60,000 nt of DNA from Membranipora membranacea (lineage: Eukaryota > Bryozoa > Gymnolaemata > Cheilostomatida > Membraniporidae), in assembly GCA_914767715.1 (NCBI GenBank), contig OU612075.1, positions 10,232,001-10,292,000 of the forward strand. Reading direction: 5' to 3'. This document shows, piece by piece, positions 1-11,864 of this stretch. The translations under genes were made by a program, and so were the position numbers. Position 1 is the stretch's first letter; each line of letters starts with the position of its first letter. The notes below the pieces were generated by a model. It did no database searches, was not told where the DNA came from, and worked only from the letters and a program-made list of their open reading frames with translations.

Positions 1-11
1 TTTCACAACAG

Positions 12-3000
12 GACATTGTCACAACTTGAACCAGAGTTTAAATCTACATACCGTAACCTTTCCAAACAAGTACAGGACTTTGCTACGGAGCTGTTAGATC
101 AGACGAGAGGCAGTGAGGAACTAGAGACAATACTCAACCATAACACTGAGTCTCCGGTCAGCGAGGATGAGGCTGAGGTCATGACCCTAAGTCGACTCCG
201 GCTAGCTATCAAATATAAACAAAAAGAGGTTAGAATACAATTCTCTTACTTAGGGAAAATCAGATCGTAGTCACGATAGAAACAATACAATGCCTCAATT
301 TTTTTAAAATTACCCTCAAAAGCCATGTATGCTATCCACTATGGATTGTTGTGGCAATTGATATCTCAAAATATTGAACATGCCCAAAAGTTCAAACTAA
401 GACCTATAGTAAGGTCATAAGTAACCAAATATATATTATTAAAATAATCTATTCAGCGTTGCCAACTAAACAACCATTCCTTCAGGAAAAGAGCAGAAAT
501 TCTATCTGGTTAAGTGTGTAAAAGATTTATGAAGCAGCTTTCATATTACTTACATACAACTTACATATTTCACTATAATATGCAGTTTGATGACTCAGTC
601 TGATTTGGGATCATGTGGCATCGCATAAGCAGACTGGTTTTCATCATTCTCTGTTTTGTAGTTTGTAGCACATGCTCATTGTCAGCAGTTACTAGCCTCT
701 ATCTGGTATGAAGGATTGCCTGGGTTCCGTCGACAGCATATAGCATACAGAATAATGATGATCATGGGCATCGGACTACTTGCCCCGCTCTGGGCTGTTC
801 TATACATTTTAGCTCCTAGGTCTTTGTTTGGAAATCTTATGAGAAAACCATTCATCAAGTTCATAGTTCACAGCGCATCATACTGCATATTTCTGTGTAA
901 GTTATCTTTATAACTGCGAGTATCAAAAGGATTTTTCGTCAATGGAATTATAAATCTCATATTGGATGTAAGAATATTTTATGCATGCATCGCACATTTT
1001 GAGTAGGCTACAGCTGGTTGCATTTGATTCTGGCAGTATCATATTTTTTATTCACAAGTGGTCTTGCTACATCAAGTTAATCTCTATTGAAACTTCTGTG
1101 GCCTCCCGGCGAGATTGAAGAATGAGTATTATAGCTCTGTACAGTTAAGTTTCTGTTACAGTTTTACTCATATTGACATCACAAAGGATAAGTTTCTCTA
1201 ACGGGACTGGCTTTGGTGAAGCGGGTCAGAAAATGCAGAATGAAGTGAGAGGACCGCCACCTACCATTATAGAAGGTCTCATCACCAGCTGGGTAATAGG
1301 TATGTACTGGTCCAGTATTGTTAATGAATAAAATGTAAGCACAAGTCCAGCCAGTGATTTGTATCTACAATACAAAGAGTAAGTCCACTTCCTGAGACCC
1401 TGATCATGATATGACCAGGTTTGTCAACATGGTTGGACTTCGGTGCTAAAATTTCACTATAACATAAACCCCATATACCATTGATTCTCCCTTAGTCACG
1501 GAGCTAAGAGTGCCTTGGACATTTGTACTGCCTCAAACTAATTCATATATAACTGTTCATTTTAGTTTTAAAGTTGGTATTATCATAGACTTACTCCTTG
1601 GTATTATCATATATGATACAAATATATTCATGAGTAGTGCCTGATCGGCACCCGGCCATGTGATCACATTTATATAAATACCTTTGCAGGTCTGATATGG
1701 TCGGAGATGAAGCAGCTGTGGAATTGTGGGATCACAGAATATATACACGATATGTGGAACATCTTAGATTTCACTACTAATACACTCTACATAGCAACCA
1801 TTACACTACGTGTTATAGCCTATACTAAGGTAAGAATACTCACAGTCTCTGATAGTTTACAAGACTTTGCCAGAAACTATGAAGGCCAGGCTGTTTATCT
1901 ATCCTTCACACAGATCAACTTGACAGCAGAGGACTTGACTAACAGTTTGTCTCACGGCCTAAAATTACATGACAGTCAACTTTTGAAACAACGCACGCGC
2001 ATTCATTTCCTCTAAAGCAGTGTCACTCTAATCCTGGATAAACAAAGCCAGATCCAGAAAGCCAGAAAGCCAGAAAGCTTTTAGTGTGGTTCTTTGTTTA
2101 CAAACAAAACAAGCTAAATTTGGGGGATTGTTCTATGCAACTAAATTGGCAACATTCTCACAATGGTCACATAAGTCAAGCTTATTTAAAATACAGAAAA
2201 TTTTCATCATTTTATGCTGAAAATTTGACTGATTCGTGATTCATACTCTGGATATAAAAAATCCAACCTTTTCTCAGGTTGAATATGACTAAAATCTTAG
2301 CCTGACCAAAATGTTTTGCATAGAATTCAAACCATCCATTTCAAGAAAAATCTATAGTGTTCTTTCTTAGTTGTTTGTTTATAGTTTTGCATTTTTTCAT
2401 ATTTTGATTCTCATAGGTCCAGGAAGAAAGAATCCTAGGTCTACCCAGTGCACATATAGAGCGCAAAAATTGGAACGCTTACGACCCCAACCTCATAGCA
2501 GAGGCTCTGTTTGCAGCGGCTAACATATTCAGTGCACTAAAACTAGTCTATATTTTCTCTATCAACCCATACTTGGGACCACTGCAAATCTCGCTAGGTA
2601 AGATATATGTATTCTTTATTAATGCAAGAAATAAGGAGTCTTTTACTCCTTGATTAATGATTGATTTTACAGACAATTTACAGTTTTATTTAATTACTCA
2701 TTTACAAAGATGTTGCAGTTTTTGGAAATGTTGGGGTAATTTTCCAAACAAGTATGACATGGACAAGCCTCTCTTGACAAGCTTTGTTGGTCAGAGGGAG
2801 GGCACCCCTCTGATCTCAATATGAATATATATTACCTTAGTACTTATCCTACCCTGACAAGCTATAATCTTGAGTATATCTAAGATTGTTGAGACAGGAC
2901 ACCTAATGCTATGTCAGACACAATTGCTTATATTAAATAAGGAATCTGGGTCAGTATTATTTGGAACATGTGCATGCATATATATAGGCATGCGATAATT

Positions 3001-6000
3001 AGGCCTACCTCACATCGGAATCTTCGCCAGCAGCTCAAGGGAGAGCAACTCAAAATTCAGGCAAATTCGATCAAACTCAATCCAGGTAGTTTGGGACATA
3101 TGTCCTAAACTACATGTATATGTCTTAAGTTATCTACAATTTTAACTATTTGTGCAGGTCGTATGGTGGTGGATATAACTAAGTTTGGTACTATATACCT
3201 GTTGGTGATATTCTCGTTTGCCTGTGGTCTGAATCAGCTCTTCTGGTATTACTCCCTCTCCCGCTCTAATGAGTGCGAGGCAAACGCAGATCTGTGCAGC
3301 TACTCTAACAGCAAGTTCCTCCGCTTCTTCTCAGAGTGAGTCGTTTTTCTGGTGTATAAAGTTGTGTGTAATGAAGATAGACATATTAATAAGTTATCAA
3401 GTTATCAAGTCATTTTCAAGTCATCAAGTTATTTTCAAGTCATCAAGGTATTTTCAAGTCATCAAGTTATTATCGAGTCTATGGTAATGAACTAGACCAT
3501 GTCTCATCCAGCTTCCCTGCATTCAGAATTTTTTTTTTGCCCAACTGATCATTGAAAGGGGAGCGAGCCCAAAGGCTGGCCAACTGGATCAAATTTTGAT
3601 CTAGTAATGAACAAAACACACTTTAGGTTTTATGTACAAGCAATCAACAAATGTCTGCTAGCAAAACTGGCATGAGTAGCCAAAACTCTCAAAATTATAA
3701 CTTCAAAGCTTGATGCCTCAAATAAGGGAACTTTGGAGATTATCATTACATGGTTTCACAAGCCCAGATCTTAATTGATCCAAACAGTAAAAAAAAGAGT
3801 TACTCCGGCAACACATAAGCTTAAAATATAATACCAGTTAGTTCACATTCCAGCTTTTTTTCATATTTACCTTACAGCAAGATTATATTCAATCAGTGTT
3901 GCTTACTTTTCCATCAGCTTGTTTGAGATAATGCAGACATTATACTGGGCTATGTTTGGATTAGTGGATCTGGATGCTATAAGGTTACAGGAGGATCACA
4001 GCTTTACACAGTTCGCTGGTAAAGTCATGTTTGGTGTATACAGCTATATATCAGTCATTGTACTCATCAATATGCTAATAGCTATGATGAACACATCATA
4101 TCAAATCATCTCTGTAAGTATAAAAAAATACAAGCATGAACCAATCAGATGTGCTCACAACAAGCCCACAATGCAATTTTTTACGGGAATTCCCAGAGAT
4201 GCGTTTTGAATTGATCTATATTGGAATTCCAAAGAATTGCATTGTGGGATACCAAATTGTCATAATGAAACTCACTGATTATCGTAGGTGTATGTGATTG
4301 AAAAAATACTGCATCATTCATTTGAACCATAAAGATGCTTATCATTCGGACACCCTTTGATATTGAAGTTCAACAGCTTTTGTTTTACAGAGTCACTAAC
4401 TTATTACTGCATTCACGTGTATCCTCCTGGCCGGGGAGGATAATTACCATTACACAAACAGCCACTCATCCGGCCAGTTAACAAAATTATTATTAAATAT
4501 ATAATAACTTATTATCAGCAGCAATTCATTATTATCGATTTTATCTTTTATAAATTAATTATCGATTTTCATCATTATAATAATAATAACTATTGTTTAT
4601 AATTTATTTATAATATCAGTTATTTATTTATACTTACAGAGCCAAGAAGATACGGAGTGGAAGTTTGCGAGGTCAAAGCTATGGATGACCTACTTTGAGG
4701 ATGGGGGTACATTACCCGCCCCGTTCAATGTGATACCAACTCCTAAAACTGTCATATACTTCCTGCTGTATGTGAAAAACCTCCTCTGTCGCTGCTCTAA
4801 TAAACACAAAAGAAACCGCTGGCACAGCATAAGGGTATGAGTATGAACACAGGGACTGTCTGCAATAGTGTTAAAAAGATTGGGAAAGAGACAGGGTTTG
4901 GGTATCATTGAAGAGTACCCAGTCTAATTCCGAATATTGCTCTAAGTTTATGAACAGGCGGTGGGCCAGTTCCAACTCTCACCTCAACTTTGAGAGAAAA
5001 TCAGTTGAAGCTGGGCTACAGCAGCCTGGGCATGCTGCCTACCTGCCAAGGCTGGGCCATAGCCTGTTTATGAACCAAGAGCAGCCAGTGATATTTTTCA
5101 TTTGGTGCAAAGTATCAATTGTTTATAACTCACAATATCTCACTGAGATAGTAAGTTTAGTAGAAGCTGCCAAACTCATTTTGTATCTTGTAGAAAATAG
5201 TGAAGAAGATAAATGAGAGGGAGAGAAAATATCAGGTAAGAGTTATTCCCTCAAAGAGACACAGCTCATACAAAATGATATCGCTGTGAGTAGGATTTGA
5301 ACCTACGCGGGAAGATCCCATTGGATTTCGAGCCCAACGCCTTAACCACTCGGCCATCACAGCTGTTGCTTTTGGTGAAACTGGTCAAAGACTTATTCCT
5401 GGTTAATTTGAAGCCCCCCCCCCCCCCAAAGAGTAGAGGCGGGTTAAAATTTTGTCATGTCCCACTATGATGAAGAGTAGTGCATCCGAAAAAGGAAATG
5501 ATCGGGAAACACTCAATTAAAACTTGCTTCTAAAGGTAGATAGAGTGAGGACATACCAGCTAAGAGCTAGGACTAACTGTTACGCCTTGATAAGGGTTAT
5601 CCTCCCAAGGTGAGACAACTCATACAAAATGATTTCGCTGTGAGTAGGATTTGAACCTACACGGGAATATCCCATTGGATTTCGAGTCCTACGCCTTAAC
5701 CACTCGGCCATCACAGCTGATGTTCTTGGGCAGGACCGGTCACAAAAATAAACGAGACTGTCTCCTGGTTGATTTGAAGTTGTCAAGAGTATTGACAGAT
5801 TCAAAATTTTTCTTGTTCCAATACAATGAAGAGGGGAGCAGCCCAAAAAAGAAACTGAATGAAAACATGAAATTAAAACTTGCGGGAGAAGATAACGCCT
5901 TAATCACTCGGCTATCGCAGCGGAAGTATTGAATTCACATATTGGGCCAAGACAATAACAATATTCCACAACCTCTCTATGACCTTGTTTCTTATGATTT

Positions 6001-9000
6001 TCTTCAGGTGGTTATGAAGAACCTGATTAAGAGGTACATTATGAACAAGTCCAGGGATAAGATTGATGAAGGTGTGACCGAGGATGACATCAACGAGATC
6101 AAACAGGATATATCGTCGTTCCGTTACGAGCTGCTCGAGATCCTCCGCAACAACGGGATGGAGATACCGGACTACAGTCGCAAGAGCAACAAATTGGGAG
6201 GAAGTAAGAGACATAAGAAACGTGAAGTAGGCAGACGCCTTTCCTTTGGATATTGTGTTAATTCAGCTGTCAATAGCCCCAGTATAAACAAGGACAGCTT
6301 GGGTGGTCATGGTAATAATGTCGAATCTTTCAGTAGCTCTATGGATGATTTGTTTGATAATATTGAGGCAGCCAAACGGGCTAGCGATAGCAGTCCCAGC
6401 AAAAATATTCTCAATCCTCAGAACAAGTTGGCCCGGTCTAGGTTAGGGCAGATTGTCATGAAGACTTTTCAGAGACATCGCACCGTTAGCAGGGACGTCC
6501 CCGATGATGATTTGGATACTGAACTAGGTTCTGATGAGGTCACACAGCCGGTCATCAGCCCTTTAGCTGAAAATCATAACGGCAGAAATCGAGGGGTGCA
6601 TCTGTGCCCCTCCGAAGAGCCTCTAATTCCTGTCTCCCCTCAGTCACCTGAACAAAGTCAAAATGATGACAAGCTATACACTAATAATCGGCAAAAGATT
6701 GATCAGTGAGCATCAACTGAGCCAGCCCAGATCCCAAAGCCTCACACAATATCCAGGCACATGTTATTTTCCTAGATCAACTTTGATTTAATTTCCTGCA
6801 TTGTTGCTCCGTTCTATTGTTGAGCTGGCTCGAAGGGGAGCAACTCCATATGCAGGCAGACTGGATCAAACTTGACCTACAAAAGTGTCAAATATTGGAC
6901 ACTTAATCCTTCGAAAGTCACGCCATAAAATTATTGCACTAATATTCCTTGTTCTCAGTTGCTTTTTTGTACTCTGTAAATTAGGTTTTCTCAGTTCTCG
7001 TATCATGACCTTCATACACACTATTGGACCCTCAAAACAAAATACATTTAGGTAATTACTAAACTTTTCGTACCTCATTCAAGTATTCTATTTACCCACA
7101 GACAGCAGATCAAATAACAAAAAATCCAAATATGCTGCCGATGTCACATTAAAACTGAGTAAGTGTCGGCAGCGCTTGCAGAGGGTGAACAGCGTGTGAT
7201 TTTGTGTCCTCACATTGGCATGAGTTACACCAGAGCACAAGTCATTCTTGAATCTTTCCGTATTGAAGTGGTGTTGCAGTTAGAATATTTGGTATTGGAT
7301 TGCCGAATATGCAATGTTAGAACTGCACTGCTTGCGTTTGGAGTTTTTGTCAAAGACTTTCAGACCAGTTAGGATACATGTAAAAGTATGTTCAAAATGC
7401 CAGTGTCATGCAAAAAACATGTTTGGAAGATTCTGTTCCAAGGTTTGACTAGCATATAAATCTAAGCCATGTTTCTGATAGCTGACGGGTTTAGCTTTTA
7501 AAACGTCTAACAAGATCATTTTTAATGACGTGTTTTAACAAAGTTTTATAGTGAATTGGTAGCATCAAAGTATTAGAAGGTTCCGTTATGCGACGAAAAA
7601 TATGGTAAGGATGACAAAATATTGTTGCTAACAGAGTAGAATTTTTATAATTTCCTTCTAAAATTAGTTTGTGACTCAGCTTTCGTTTGTCGCTTTTCTG
7701 TCGATAAGTTATTTTGATAGCTTTTAGTTTAGTTTGCTTTATGTGCTTTATTTGGTAGTGCGGTCGAGTGTTTCTGCCTTGTGTTATGTGTTTACCTCCC
7801 GGGCACATCTTGCTGTCAAATAAGCCCAGGACTGCATCAAATTGCCTAATGATCAAGTTTGAGGTCAAACTTGGAAATATGTTCAATCCCTTCATCCAAG
7901 TCTATCGTCAGCCTGATTTGATTTGACATTCAAGGCTTTTCTGTTGAATTTTCTTTTATTGTAATTATAAACCCAAATCTTCGGATCATAGCCACAACGT
8001 CCTGGCCCTTGGGCAATATGACATTTCAATATCAGTGAGTGCCATTGCATCACTAGCTTAGACTCTTTTGTTGCAATAACTCTTTTGGGCTCCCTTTTTC
8101 CATTGAATGTGACCACACAGCCAATTATCTTGGTTTCATTGATTTTTTATAATCATGTACGCAATTTTGCTAACGTTGACGAACCCTACCCACAACAGTG
8201 TGTTATCTTGTTGGCACCCCTAGCTACGCTCAATGATCAATGTTGGCCTGTACAAAGTTTCAATAGATTCTTATTATTCTTTAAATTGTATTTATACTTT
8301 ACATATCATTGTATTATAAGAATTAAATTATATTAATTTATATTATGTATGGACATTTCTCTGCTATTATTAGATGCAATGAAGACGAAGAGGAAGAAGA
8401 GTTACATGAGAGAATGGCAGAAACAGGGATCAGCTGAGCATCTATTTGACGACATACACTCTGATGACAGCTCATAGTACGTTTAACAAAGGTCAAATTG
8501 CCGGCAGCACTGAAAGTGCTAATGATGAATTAGTGCAGCTCATAGCAAAAGGGGTCACATCATTCTGGCAGCACTGAAGGTGCTAATGATTAATTCACCA
8601 TATATCATATAAAGTTCATATATAATTCTACAAATGCGATGGATTTCTGTTGCAGCTGGGGATCAAAACGTAACAGCGCAGACAGTGCAGCCGATATGCT
8701 GTCACAATCGATGAACGAGAACATTCTATCGGCAGCAGCTCCCAACAAACTACAACGACGCCCCTCTACATTCAAACTAGAACGCTCTCAGAGTGATATA
8801 ACATTCAACTCTGCCAACCTGCCAAACGCACAGCATAGTGTCAGTAAACTGCTCGGAGATGGTAAACTCAGCACCTCTTTTTTCAAGTCACTGCTACAGG
8901 TAAATTCATTGTTTATGTAAATTGAAGTTCCAATGACCGGAAGGCTCAGTAAGGGTTGAATTAATCAACACTTTTTTTGTCAACTCTTCATGGATGTAAG

Positions 9001-10127
9001 TTATATGAATGAAAACTCTAGCAAACGTATCTAGCCTGGCAGGCTGTCTGGGTTGGGTGGACAGCCAAGCCCCTACCTACTCAGAGAGTATATGAGCATA
9101 TATTAAATTCCCAGGCAAATTGATAAAATGGGTACTTTCTGGTCCTGGATGCATTGTGGGATAGCTGTTGATAAACCTTGCACATGATAGTGAGTATACA
9201 AAACCATATGAAATTCCCAGCCATTACAGCAATGATAACAGTGGGTTGGGAATTTCTGGTGCATTGTGGGAATTTTTTTGAAAGAAAAATTATTGGTCAA
9301 CTTACATGAGATAATGTCTGTTTTGTATAGAAGTCAGCGGCTGCGGAAGGTTCATCTGTAGATTCCATCTACTCATCATATGACTCTCTTAACAGCTCCA
9401 GACAGTCGAATACTCCTACTGATGACCCTAAATCTACCAGAAGTAAGTATATTTAATTAACTGTGACTGACTACTCCAGAAGAGTAGAGTATTCACAGTG
9501 TGCCACTGAAATAGTGTTATGTACGCTAGCTAATATTTAGCTGAAACATTTGGTAGCTAATTTTAAGTCAGCCCCAAATTAGCTAAACTTAACTCTAACT
9601 GATAATTACTCCTCCCTTTTACATAATGCGCCACAAAATTGTATCAGTAAAAACCAAAGCACTAGATGGCTGGGAGATTGTACAGCCTTTTTCAGATATT
9701 TTATCAGAAATTGTACAGTTCAGATTTCTTGATACCTGTAACTGTGGTCTTATTATGGGCTTTATCCCAGAAAATGGTTGAGTTGTTGACCTCCGAATAT
9801 TTGCTTGTTGAACCCAACTGCATAGAAAGGTTGGATGAATTTATCCTCTCTGTATTAGATATTCTCCCTCACCTTTCCGATGGTTTCAATCCTATGGATT
9901 ACCCGCTGGCGACTTGGCAGCTCAAAGGTAAGCGACTCCAAATTTTGCTGTGATCCCTGACAATTGTGATGTTTGGTTCTTTTCTAGGGTTATCCTTCTC
10001 CGCTCTCTTCAATAATAGCAAACAAAAACAGGTAACATTCCAGAACAGAACCGATGGTGAAGCAGCCGGACATTCTAAGAGAGACTCTACAAAAGATCTT
10101 CCCACTGTTTCGGAGGAGAGCTCATAG
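12..10127 (+). CDS. TRPC: TRPC-family cation channel (5' end outside the window)
   Basis: Fourteen exons: 12-228, 662-896, 1162-1299, 1690-1829, 2417-2597, 3158-3335, 3918-4113, 4640-4834, 5194-5235, 6008-6203, 8374-8476, 8656-8899, 9331-9442 and 9988-10127. All introns are GT-AG and phases match throughout, giving 771 residues to the TAG. Exons 1-2 carry the conserved pre-S1 region (LDQTR..ELE.ILN, FVAHAHCQQLLASIWYEG, KPFIKF). Exons 3-6 hold S1-S5, including RGPPPTIIEG. Exon 7 is the pore and S6 (LFEIMQTLYWAMFGL, VLINMLIAMMN). Exon 8 starts the TRP box (EWKFARSKLWMTYF) and has LPAPFNVIP. Exons 9-10 match the calmodulin/IP3-receptor-binding region (VMKNLIKRY, EIKQDISSFRYELLEIL). The remaining tail is Ser-rich and ends in ESS. 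The family forms tetrameric calcium-permeable plasma-membrane channels downstream of phospholipase C. The subtype (TRPC3/6/7 versus 4/5) is not resolved. The upstream ankyrin exons lie before the window. Confidence 0.93.
3390..3480. repeat. Minisatellite, about 19-base unit
   Basis: About four imperfect copies of a unit close to TCATCAAGTTATTTTCAAG lie in the TRPC intron after exon 6, beginning some 55 bases past the donor. Confidence 0.8.
4168..4252. repeat. Fold-back element with CCCACAATGCAATT ends
   Basis: The left end CCCACAATGCAATT and right end AATTGCATTGTGGG are inverted repeats, with an inner GGAATTCC pair. Related ends occur at about 9150-9275 (GCATTGTGGGA twice), so this is probably a small MITE-like family. 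It lies in a TRPC intron. Confidence 0.6.
5283..5363 (-). tRNA. tRNA-Ser (anticodon CGA), copy 1
   Basis: On the minus strand an 81-base cloverleaf is visible. The 7-bp acceptor stem GCTGTGA/TCACAGC is perfect. The A box reads TGGCCGAGTGG, the anticodon loop CTCGAAA sits on a 5-bp stem with one G-T pair, a long class II variable arm is present, and the T arm is GTAGG-TTCAAAT-CCTAC. The B box is GGTTCAAATCC. The anticodon CGA and the long variable arm identify serine (UCG codons). There is no intron and no encoded CCA, as usual for eukaryotes. It lies antisense inside a TRPC intron. It looks intact and probably functional. Confidence 0.93.
5637..5717 (-). tRNA. tRNA-Ser (anticodon CGA), copy 2
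   Basis: This is a second 81-base copy on the minus strand, 354 bases from the first, with identical acceptor and T stems, the same A and B boxes and the same CTCGAAA loop. It differs in the anticodon stem, where an A-A mismatch replaces one pair, and in the variable arm, where the stem is kept through compensating or wobble-tolerated changes. Flanking DNA is also similar between the copies (CTCATACAAAATGAT directly beside both), so the pair arose by segmental tandem duplication. The mismatch makes its activity less certain than that of copy 1. Confidence 0.88.
5891..5921 (-). pseudogene. 5' half of a degenerate tRNA-Ser
   Basis: Reading the minus strand from 5921, about 27 bases match the 5' half of the two tRNA-Ser genes with three changes, including GCTGCGATAGCCGAGTG in place of GCTGTGATGGCCGAGTG. 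The similarity stops before the anticodon loop, and no 3' half follows. It is a truncated third copy lying beside the tandem pair. Confidence 0.75.
6204..6709 (+). CDS. Alternative C-terminal extension of the TRPC gene (exon 10 read-through)
   Basis: Exon 10 of the TRPC gene has a good donor (A|gtaaga) after base 6203, and its phase fits exon 11. If that donor is not used, the same frame stays open for 168 further codons to a TGA ending at 6709. The extension is Ser/Asp/Asn-rich and basic at first. It contains RRLSF, a likely basophilic-kinase site, and the final exon also places RLSF just after its junction. An open frame this long is unexpected in this AT-rich DNA, so I infer a real short-tail isoform. 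It could also be the main end of the gene, with exons 11-14 forming the longer form. Transcript data are needed to know which predominates. Confidence 0.6.
9466..9622. repeat. MITE-like element, CTAGAGGAG family (diverged)
   Basis: The ends, ACTCCAGAAGAGTAGAGTATT and ATTACTCCTCCCTTT, and the interior repeats of TAGCTAA resemble the better-preserved members at 28732 and 32811. It lies in the TRPC intron between exon 13 and the candidate alternative exon. Confidence 0.45.
9771..9927 (+). CDS. Candidate mutually exclusive TRPC tail exon
   Basis: An exon-like block lies between exons 13 and 14 of the TRPC gene. It follows a pyrimidine-rich tract ending in CCCAG and is followed by G|gtaagc. It encodes 52 residues, acidic and hydrophobic (for example MVELLTSEYLLVEPNCIERL). 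It begins in phase 0 and ends in phase 1, exactly like exon 13 (9331-9442). It can therefore replace exon 13 in frame between exons 12 and 14, whereas inclusion after exon 13 would meet a stop within three codons. This is inferred from splice signals and phase only, and I recognise no domain in it. Confidence 0.45.
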
Positions 10128-11864
10128 TATTTATTAATCAGCTCTCAGACATCAAATTCTCCAAACCACCCTTGGAACAAAGAACTAGTTCAATGCTTGA
10201 AACCTCTATGAAATATGTAAAAACATAGCAATATTCCGATAACACAGAGCCTGAGGGTGTTGAAGATCCCCTCTGCATCGCGAAAAATTGGAAACGTTCT
10301 TCAAGTAACAGTTAACCTATAAAAATATAACAATTGCATGCTCGTTTTTTTCATGTAATACTGTAGGTTGGTAGCCACTGATATGGATTATACTTCAGTT
10401 TTGGTAGCTAATCCATAAAAGCTGATATCATTTGCTAATAATTTATATGCATTGTTGTGATTTTAAATCAAACTGATTGCACAACTGTGACCAAGCAATA
10501 TATCCAAACAGTTAAATGTCAATTTTGTGTTTTTTTTAATGACACATACCTTCTGACGAAAACTGTATCTGCAGCCAGTCATTCAAAACCTAATTCTGAT
10601 GAAATCTTTTGAAGCAAAATAGTATGCAAAGCTCTAGAAAATAAAACATCAAAAGGGACACAACCCCAAACGTACATAACATTTGTTGATAGAGACCAAG
10701 TAGTTGTAATGTCTCAGTAAGCTAGCTAATCACTCGGTAAAAACAGGGTCTATCCATACACTGCTACATGATAAACTCAGACCAGTGAACACAAATAAAT
10801 ATAGCTGGCAACGCTTAACTTTAAGTGTACTGGAACGCCCGATCAAACTTGTGATTTCTCAGCTAAGCTCTATTGCCATAATCTCTTGGCTTTGTTTACT
10901 GGATTGTTTACATAAAGCTTGCTAACACTTTGCTCTCTTTTTTGTCTTATTGTTTGCAATACCAAATCAGTGAGAATCGGAAGGCTAGACACTGTTAGTG
11001 GCATCCCATTATCCACCACCCTCAAACCAATGATGGAATGCCACCAACAGTGCAATATTGGAGCACTCAAACTACACAAAAAGATACCTTACGAATTTTT
11101 TTCTTTTAGAGACCCGTCTATAATTTTAAATTTCTTGCTGCTCAAAGGCATCGAAATAGCTTTTTTTACCTTTTCCACTCCAGATGTGAAAATGCAAGCA
11201 AAACTTCACTCAAAATGAGAGGGCGACAAAGCAGCAAAGACTCTTTACATAAAGGAGCGCACTATAAATATCAAATTATTGTACACTGAAAGGATTTATT
11301 TGCCGATCAAAAATAATTAGGATAAAATATCAATTATTTTCAAGCTAAATAATATGTATACACAGATTTTGTATAAGAGTAATATCCACATAAATGGACT
11401 AGAATATGGGTCAGTAAAGATATATGCATAGCTAAGTATAAATCTAATCATTGGTATTTTGAGTTATCTTGCAAAAGGATAATGGGCGTAACAAATACAA
11501 AGTATAGAGACTGCTAAACTTGATATGTTGTGTCTTATGAGTTAATAAATATGTCAAAATATTCTTTCAATCTTGAAATTTACCCTAGAGGAGTAAATGT
11601 TAGCTAGTATTATGTTGAGCTAGTTGGGAAGTAATTTAATGTTAGCTAGCACCTTATTTCTGTGTATGATTGAGAACTATGGCAAAACCCAACGCTATGT
11701 GCAGTTTTCACAATTAACCTTTAACCTGGAATTCACCGGAACATCAGGTTATTTTCTTACATTTTTCCTGACCTGATTGCACTGTGAATTCAATAAGATT
11801 GCATTCAGGGATGTCTATTAAAATGTCATTTTGGAAGCGCAGATAGTATTATCAGAGAGCATGT
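10128..11864. other. Intergenic region between TRPC and the Reeler gene
   Basis: No supported gene. It holds the 3' flank of TRPC, with AATAAA motifs near 10639 and 10794 that could serve as poly(A) signals, and the start of a CTAGAGGAG-type repeat near 11585. The two genes converge here. A + strand open frame at 10919-11218 lacks any recognisable domain and overlaps a fold-back element. Confidence 0.6.
10990..11052. repeat. Fold-back element, GTGGCATTCC family
   Basis: The left arm CACTGTTAGTGGCATCCC pairs with the right arm GGAATGCCACCAACAGTG across a short loop. The same core (GTGGCATTCC / GGAATGCCAC) occurs in hairpins near 38531, 40590 and 41320, so this is a dispersed family. Confidence 0.7.

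Larger units (their letters stand above)
5255..5889. repeat. Tandem segmental duplication carrying the tRNA-Ser genes
   Basis: Two diverged copies, about 5255-5535 and 5609-5889, share an upstream flank (CTCATACAAAATGAT), the tRNA gene, a downstream stretch (CTGGTTRATTTGAAG) and a common end (AATTAAAACTTGC). The unit is about 354 bases. The first copy has acquired a run of 14 C at 5414-5427. Confidence 0.75.

Noticed and set aside
5580-5846. 88-codon open frame reading through the second tRNA
   Set aside because: It overlaps the tRNA-Ser gene and its duplicated flank; the tRNA explains the sequence.
7491-8116. Two minus-strand open frames (134 and 74 codons) in a TRPC intron
   Set aside because: No domain, low-complexity basic composition, and they overlap an AGTTTGATCCAGT-type repeat remnant near 7785-7880.
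10919-11218. 99-codon + strand open frame and its minus-strand partner
   Set aside because: No domain or splice context, and most of it overlaps a fold-back repeat.
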